This document shows positions 57,630-64,000 of a stretch of DNA of 64,000 nucleotides, in pieces. The translations under genes and the position numbers were made by a program. The DNA comes from Microbotryum silenes-acaulis. Its lineage: Eukaryota > Basidiomycota > Microbotryomycetes > Microbotryales > Microbotryaceae. The first letter of the stretch is position 1, and each line of letters begins with the position of its first letter. The DNA is taken from NCBI GenBank assembly GCA_003665825.1, contig QPFY01000009.1, positions 1,240,001-1,304,000 on the forward strand, written 5' to 3'. The notes beneath the pieces were generated by a model. It worked only from the letters and a program-made list of their open reading frames with translations, made no database searches and had not been told where the DNA came from.

Positions 57630-60202
57630 ATGGGTCCTCGCGCGTCTGAGGCGAAGTTCGTCCAACACGGCGCCGACTCGCACGCCAAAGTTCTAGCGCC
57701 GCCTCATCTTCAACCTCGACCGCAATGGCATCGAACTCTCTCACGGTGTCGAGCTAAAGCGCTGGTAGTTCTGACGCAGCTTCTACATCCGCCGACCCCC
57801 AGCTGCCTTCGACGTCTGACACGTACGACCAGGCGCCGCGAGGGACGCGCTTCCCTGCTGGCCACGACAGCGACTACAGCGACCGCAAATGCGCCCAGGA
57901 ACGCGACCGCAAACTTGCCGTCGGGCCCTCTACCTCGGTATCGCACTCGTCGAGCCACTTCGACCTCATTACGACCGCGCCGGGAGGCGGCCTCGGCAGA
58001 GCGAGCAACAGCCAGAGCCGAAAGGATCTTCCAGGCGGTCCAGATGCACCAAAAACACTGTCCGGCCCTTGAGGCCTACTTCTTCGGCCATCCGACCGCT
58101 GAGGAGCTCGCTAACAAGATCTGGCCCAAGCAGTCCAACATTGGCACCGAAGAAGCGCTGGGCGAGGTTATAGCAGATGTCATCAACCAGGTGCGTCGAC
58201 GCCTGGGCTACTCGATCGCTTGGCGGCGTGAGTTGCGAAATGTATGCCTCCGATGGCTGACGTCGTTTCTCACTCTTGGGCCTCAGACTGGAGACCGGCG
58301 ACTGGTCGCCTGCAAGAACTCGACCCAGTACATCAGCGTCGCACCTGACCGCGTAAAGACGACCGATAAGACGGCCGACGTCGTGCTCTTGACCCACGCT
58401 GCGGTCGCGCACGACCCAACCCTCCCGAATGTATGGGCCCTTCCCAGTCACGCCGATCCGCAAGCCAAGGAAGCCGCCCCCGATGCGGATCTCGACACCA
58501 ACGTGAACGGAACCGGCAAGGGCCAGCATCAGAACGATGAGGCCGAGGCCGTGGACGCCGACAACGATGGGTACGACAAGTACGACGAGGACGACAACGA
58601 CGACGACGACGAAAACAAGACCGAGGCCAAGGTGGACCTGAACCGGGCCAAACGCTCCTTTACGCACGTGGCTGCCGTCGGCGAGACTAAAACGGACAAC
58701 TCCAACGCCGAGAGCCAGTTGTTCAGACGTTTGTCGGCACTCCTTGCGACGCCGATTCGAGAATATGCGATCGGGTTTACCCTGCACGGCGACCGTCTCA
58801 AAGTCTACGTTATGACTTCTTGCGGCATGTTCTTCACCAAACACAGAACGGTCACCAAAGAAAATGGAGAGCTGTCGACCTTCTTGTACCGTCTCCTCAA
58901 ACACAGTGATCGGCTTAACGGCGTTCTCCCCACCACGACCTCGCTCGACGACCGCTACGGCCCGTTCACGCTCTGCCCCGACTTCTTCCCGCCGGCGGCC
59001 TCCGAGTTCAGCGGGGGAGCAACGACAATGTCCAACGTCAAGATCGAGAAGCTTTTGTTCCGTCGACGAAGAGAGTGCGGCCGTGCGACATCGACATACG
59101 AGATCACCCTTGGTGAGGGCGCCAACGTCAGGACTCGCGCGATGACAATCACCTGGGTCGAGCAGTCGCGCAACTCGGACTTGGCCGAGATACGCAACCT
59201 GATTCAAAAAAAGAGACCCCGAGGGCTCGCTCCGCTGGTCGGCGTCTTTCGCACCGAATACAGGACCCTCCCCATGTTCCTACCCGGCGACGAATCCCTG
59301 AAAGGTGTCACCCCGCGGGCCAGGGAGGTCGTCGTTCACGAAGAGTGCTACAACTCACTCGCCACGCTCGAAAACACCAAGCAGCTCGCGCGCGCTCTCG
59401 AGGGTGCGATTGAGGGTGAGTGCTCAGAGCAGAGCGGGACAGCGCGCTGAAGGGTGTGCCTGCACTGACGACCCTTTCCGTGTACGATGTACGACTGCGC
59501 CCTTGCGTGACAGGGCATCGCCAGCTTTGGAATCACGGTTTCATCCACCGGGACGTGTCCTATGGCAACGTAATGGTGGACCAATACGGCAAAGGAATAT
59601 TGATCGACTACAATCTGGCGGTGAAGAAGGCTCGAACGGCAGAAGAAGAGTGTCGCCTCAGCCGCTCGGTACGTTCTCGCGTCCGTGCTAGCCCTCAACA
59701 CGTTCTTGGACTCACCCAACTCCTTCCCACCCTTCCCCTGTACCATGATCAACCACAGGGAACGCGACCCTATATCTCTCGACTCTTGCTCAGCCCCGCA
59801 ACTGAGGGTGTGGTGCACGAGCGCTGGCACGACATCGAGTCCTTTTTTTATGTGGCGTCCCGCACGGCTTTTCAATCTGAGTCTGCCGGCCCGCCCCTTT
59901 TCGAGAAGCCGAAAGCCGAGCGTATCTGGAACGTGTGGAATGCCAAGGATCTCGACGATGCAGCAGGCAGGAAAAATGGGCTGTCTACGGAACACGGCTT
60001 CGAGGAGCTCCTGAACGCATGCGCATCTCATTGGTCTGGCGTGGAGAAGGTCCTGAGTGTCCTGCAGCAAAATTGCTCGCTGGATCAGTCTTTCGCAAGG
60101 GTGAGACCCATCAATACAGAGCCAGAACTTGCGTCGCTTTGGAACTCCGGTCAGATGTCGTATGAACACGTCCAGGCGGCTTTGAAGGCACTTTGCGAGT
60201 AG
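57630..60202 (+). CDS. FunK1-type fungal protein kinase, gene E'
   Basis: Exons 57630-58190, 58287-59415, 59514-59668, 59759-60202; 762 residues, mirror copy of gene E in the right palindrome arm. The first intron (96 nt, GTGCGT...CTCAG) is a multiple of three without a stop, so the unspliced frame also stays open; comparison with genes A-D, which splice at the homologous position before TGDRRLV, supports splicing. Divergent from gene D. Confidence 0.75.
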
Positions 60203-60588
60203 AACCGTGCTCGACATCCGCGTTCCTGTTTTGCATTTCTATGGACGAATGTGACTGTAATACTAGACTTCGTACTGCGCGTTATGATCAAACTCCTAGA
60301 TCCTGCATGCGCAGACCAATCGACATCATCCTGCCGAACCCGATACAATCGACGACAGGAGTGGGGCGAGCTTCGGTGGGATTACGACGGCCCGGCTATA
60401 ACGAAAGCAAGCCTCCAGTGACCAGACAGGAGCACCGAAGCTTCAGTAGTGTTTTTCAACCTGTTTATATGCGCACTTTTCAAATACCAAATACCAAATC
60501 CCCCCCGCCAGCTGCCCGCCAGCTCTGCGCGCGCTGTCGAGCGCGGCAAAGATGCTTGGCCGAGCGCCCTCTGGTATTTGAGAGGGCG

Positions 60589-62536
60589 GCGGCCCCCGCT
60601 GCCTTCGGCCACTGAGAGCGCTCGCGATCTCCAAGATGGAAAACGATCGAATGGGATTCATCACGACACACCATACATCCATCATCGGAGCGCTATTCGG
60701 GCTGGCGAAGCCATAGACCGTCCACACCATCTCGTGTTCGAGCGCTCACCCGGAGATGATGACGGTCAGCGATCATGGAAGTTGGGCTTCATATGATCAT
60801 TGGACAATGTGCGTTGGGGTTCACACGATGATGTGAAAATATGTTCGGGTTGACGTGCATTACATCACAAACCGGCCTTTCCATGTACCCGTGCGTTCTT
60901 TCATCATGTTCCAACACCGTCCACGGACAGCACCATCACAATCTTCATATCGATCATGTCAGCGGTTAGCGCCACGCGGTCCGAGTCGAATCGGTCGAAT
61001 TGAAATGTATCGACTGGCGTATCGGGTCGCGTTCAAACACGGTGTCAGAGAGGTAGAGCCGTCGATGTTAGAAGTATCGTCGAGTTGAAGCTCGAGTTGA
61101 CCGGACGAGTTGGAGTGGCAATTTGGGCAAGGTGGGCACATCGAGGCGGACACATGTCAGTTGGGGCTTGATCGTCCATCAAGTATGGCCGAAGCAAGTT
61201 GCCTGGGAGATGGACGGGTCCAGCTGATCATCGATCGTCGGAGTGCCGAACGGTCCGAGTCGAGACGACGCTGCTCGATGAAGTGCCTCGAGTGCCGAGC
61301 CAGCCGAAAACAGCGCTGAAGAGTCAAGCTGATCGCAAGGAAATGACGGACTTCGGGTCGGGAGAAGTCGTATTCGCGATGGCAGTATCGAACCAGAAGC
61401 TCGTGGAATCGGGTGTGAGCGATGATTGAGCAAATCGGTGGGAAGCTGACGATGGGTGACCTGCGATTTGGATCTTGCGCGCCAGGGATGTCGGGCAATG
61501 CTGTGGAACACAGATGAGCGTTTGAAGTAGTTTCAGTATTGATGGGACTTGCGGAGAGGATGCCTGGGTTGGAGAGGAGAGCATACCAGACTCGGGACCT
61601 GGTTGATCGAGCTAATGCGCCGGTGTGGATGCGAAGATCACGGGGGAGTGTCGAGCTGGGGGCGGCGACACAGATCAAGACGAGCTGAGGTCAAGCGTGG
61701 CGATAGGTGAACTTGCCAGATGAGTCGAGAATGGGGCGATCCTGGGGTTGGCGCTCACGGCGAGTAGGTCAGTTGATGACAGTGAGTCCATGGCGATCGA
61801 GCACGAGTGCGGTGGAAGGTTGATGGTCGAGGTGGTCGAGGCGGCCGTCACGAGGGGCGAGCAGACTGTTACTTCGCACGTTGTGGTGATGAGATGGGCA
61901 CGGGCAGGGGGAGACCGAGCTTTGAAGGTTTGTCGGTTCGGTCGGTCGACCGGTGGATCGGATTGAAAGTCGGTGATGGGTGCGGATGGGCATCGGTCAA
62001 ATATTCGCCGAGTCGAGCAACAGATGTTCCGACAACCCCCGAGCTTGCGGCGTCAATGAGACTCTTCGATTCGATCAAGAAAGAGATGTGACAGCGAGTG
62101 ACTGCATTCGTGTGATTGGCTGACGTTGACGACGCGAGTGAACAATGTGGGGGTGGCGGAGGAAATCGTCACTGGTCGAAAGGGGTGTTCAGGGTGCGGC
62201 GATGTGGGTCGAGTAACATGTGCATCAATTCGAGACCTCAGGAAAGCTGAGCATCTCTTCGATGGTGCTGATGAGGGATGCGCAAAGTATGGTCGTACAT
62301 GTTACAGACCGGTTCGGTGCAAAGCTCGGATGCCAGCGAGTCGGTCAATGTCGAACGCGCGAGTTGAACTAGAGTGGTGAGCAGCAGAAACCAACAACAA
62401 TGAGGTGAGCGAATGCAGTTCCCGTTGAATACTATCTGAATGAAGAGCTCACCACACTCATCGGTCGAGCAGCGAGTGCGATCAGGATGACCGAGCCCGT
62501 GTCCGACCGAGGACGCTCGAGCGATGCATCGACGTA
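60589..62536 (-). repeat. Repeat R1, inverted copy III'
   Basis: Reverse complement of 44093-46040 with a few single-base differences; one lies near 45171/61458. Confidence 0.7.
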
Positions 62537-63283
62537 GTTAGGACGCTGCTGAAAGTGACGACGGCCTCTCAGACAAGAGCTGCCCATCGTATCGTGCCGA
62601 AAATGACCAGGTTGGAGTCGTTGATAGTCGTGTCGTGCGACGTCGCACCGCCCGCGTGAACCCGCACAAAGGCACACGTCGAGCGCCCGTCGAGAGTGAT
62701 CGAGCTGCATCTTGCCGATTGGGCGATGTAGAGATAGCGTTGTTCCGTAGAGGTGTGGTGTAGTGGGATCAGAGCCGAGTCGAGTCAAGTCGGATCAGGT
62801 GGGCGAGTGGGGAGAGGCAAAGGAGCCGTGTCGCGCGCGCGCCAAAGTCGTCGAGGCCACAACGCACCTAGCGTGATTGAGTATATTCGAAAGCACGATG
62901 CAGGATAGCACAAATTAGGCGTATCGTAATTGTGAATATGTCGCAATAAACCTATCGCCGTCTACAAGTCCTCGAGTCGGCCGAGCCTCACCCGCGGCGA
63001 ACGGCCAAGCCCGAAACGGATTTCGATCGTTGGCTGTCGCGTCGACGCGTCGACGCGTCTGCCGCTCGGCGCCGACCGCCTGTGGTCGCAATACGACCGA
63101 GCATTGAGCAAGAAGGGATGCTATTCCACCCACCTTATTTATGGTACTGTGCCGTTCCACATGATTGATGGTCGACAGGTCATTGAGTCATTGGGCCCGT
63201 CAACGACTGCGTATCGTTCAACCGCGACGACTACGTATCGTTCAACCGCGGCCCAGGCCGCCCAGCTTTTGAGGCCGGGAGAC

Positions 63284-63509
63284 CAGCCGAAGTGACGCGC
63301 GCGGCAAGCCACCTTCGATCGGCCGCCGCGCGCCCGCAAAACGCTCGGAACGCGTTTTCGACGACTCTTGAGCAACTTTTGGAGCATGTAGAACAACTTT
63401 TGGTGATATTTCTGGGTGAAGCCGACGTCTGCTAGAAGAGGGTGTAAAATTTCGACAAAAACTTCAGAAAAGAGCGTTCTTCCACATGGGCCTCGGGCTG
63501 GCATGGGCT
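63284..63509 (-). repeat. Inverted copy of the short repeat at 43120-43345
   Basis: Part of the right palindrome arm, upstream of gene B'. Confidence 0.7.
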
Positions 63510-63736
63510 TCCGGGCGCGCTTTCGGCCGCAGGCGCGCGGAGTCCAGAGTTGGGAGTTGCGGAATGCTTATTCATGTCAGGTAATTGACACGTCTCGACC
63601 AGTCTCGACCTTTCGCAAAGACCTTTCGCAACAAAGTGAAAGTCGCTTCAACTCTTGCTCTCCCTCACCCTCCTCCCACTCCCTGCTCGTATTCAAGACT
63701 TGCCCCGTGACCCATCACGCGTCGAGTCCTTGTCCT

Positions 63737-64000
63737 AGTGAGTTGGCCTATAATTTATAATGGACCGAGCTTGGCCTTCTGACTTGTATGACTGACGCCA
63801 CTGGCCCACGCTCGAATTGGGGCCGTTGCAGTGACCGCCCGCGCCGACACCAACCCCGCGCGCCCGAGCGCCGCCGCGTCGACCGTGCCAGTGCGCAGGA
63901 GCGCGCGCCTCGCCGCTCAAGGTCCTACCTCGGCCTCAACCTCAACCTCGACCTCGACCCGGCCCTCGACCCCGCCCTCGACCTCAGTCGCGACAAATTC
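63737..64000 (+). CDS. FunK1-type kinase gene B', 5' end only
   Basis: Mirror of the start of gene B: the A of the split ATG at 63737, donor GTGAGT at 63738, acceptor TTGCAG ending at 63831, then TG-ACC-GCC-CGC. The low-complexity N-terminus runs off the window end. Completeness cannot be judged. Confidence 0.7.

Larger units (their letters stand above)
55258..64000 (-). repeat. Right arm of giant inverted repeat, runs off the window
   Basis: Reverse complement of 42635-51377. It contains gene D, gene E', the inverted R1 copy and the start of gene B'. The match continues to the last base, so the true arm is longer than 8.7 kb. Confidence 0.9.

Noticed and set aside
58191..58286. Reading kinase E' through its first intron as coding
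   Set aside because: The frame stays open only because the intron is 96 nt; genes A-D splice at the homologous site before TGDRRLV.

Overview
The window looks like nuclear DNA of a basidiomycete fungus, most likely Pucciniomycotina (inferred, not proven). Genes are dense, GC-rich and cut by many 50-100 nt introns with GTGAGT-like donors, CTAAC/CTGAC branch points and YAG acceptors. The accessory part holds FunK1-type fungal kinases, a GCM/MULE-like DNA transposon, a Helitron-type DUF6570 remnant and a Ty1/copia fragment.

Core block (about 1-23 kb). In order: the 3' end of a DnaJ-like gene; a siderophore transporter with a 7-nt microexon and an iron-GATA type site upstream; a WD40 protein; a TLDc/OXR1 protein; an NT-C2 (EEIG1/EHBP1-like) protein; an HNH-nuclease-like gene; acireductone dioxygenase (methionine salvage); NOP12/RBM34 (ribosome biogenesis); a mitochondrial carrier; and the centromeric histone CENP-A. 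Exon models were assembled by joining frames across GT-AG introns, and each reconstructed model closes in frame. An island at 11.3-16.2 kb (HNH gene, Helitron remnant, copia fragment, palindromic repeats) is bracketed by two copies of a promoter-like sequence, one of them just upstream of the dioxygenase gene.

Transposon and repeat block (about 23.4-33.5 kb). A MULE-like element with about 90-bp terminal inverted repeats abuts the 5' end of a short gene whose product ends in a hydrophobic tail. A snap-back inverted repeat follows, then copy I of an unidentified repeat family (called R1 here) that recurs downstream.

Kinase palindrome (33.6 kb to the window end). Six complete or near-complete FunK1-type kinase genes (A, B, E, C, D, E') and the start of a seventh (B') lie in a nested structure. 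A unit of two convergent kinases around a ~3.9-kb spacer is directly duplicated (A-spacer-B and C-spacer-D, offset about 15.0 kb). The second unit is the centre of a giant, nearly perfect inverted repeat: arms of at least 8.7 kb (42,635-51,377 and 55,258-64,000), running off the window end. Variant patterns among A, B, C and D show mosaicism, including a ~90-bp B-type island in D that its palindromic partner C lacks. This is the most unusual feature of the window: a young kinase array with signs of ongoing gene conversion, or an assembly problem to be excluded.
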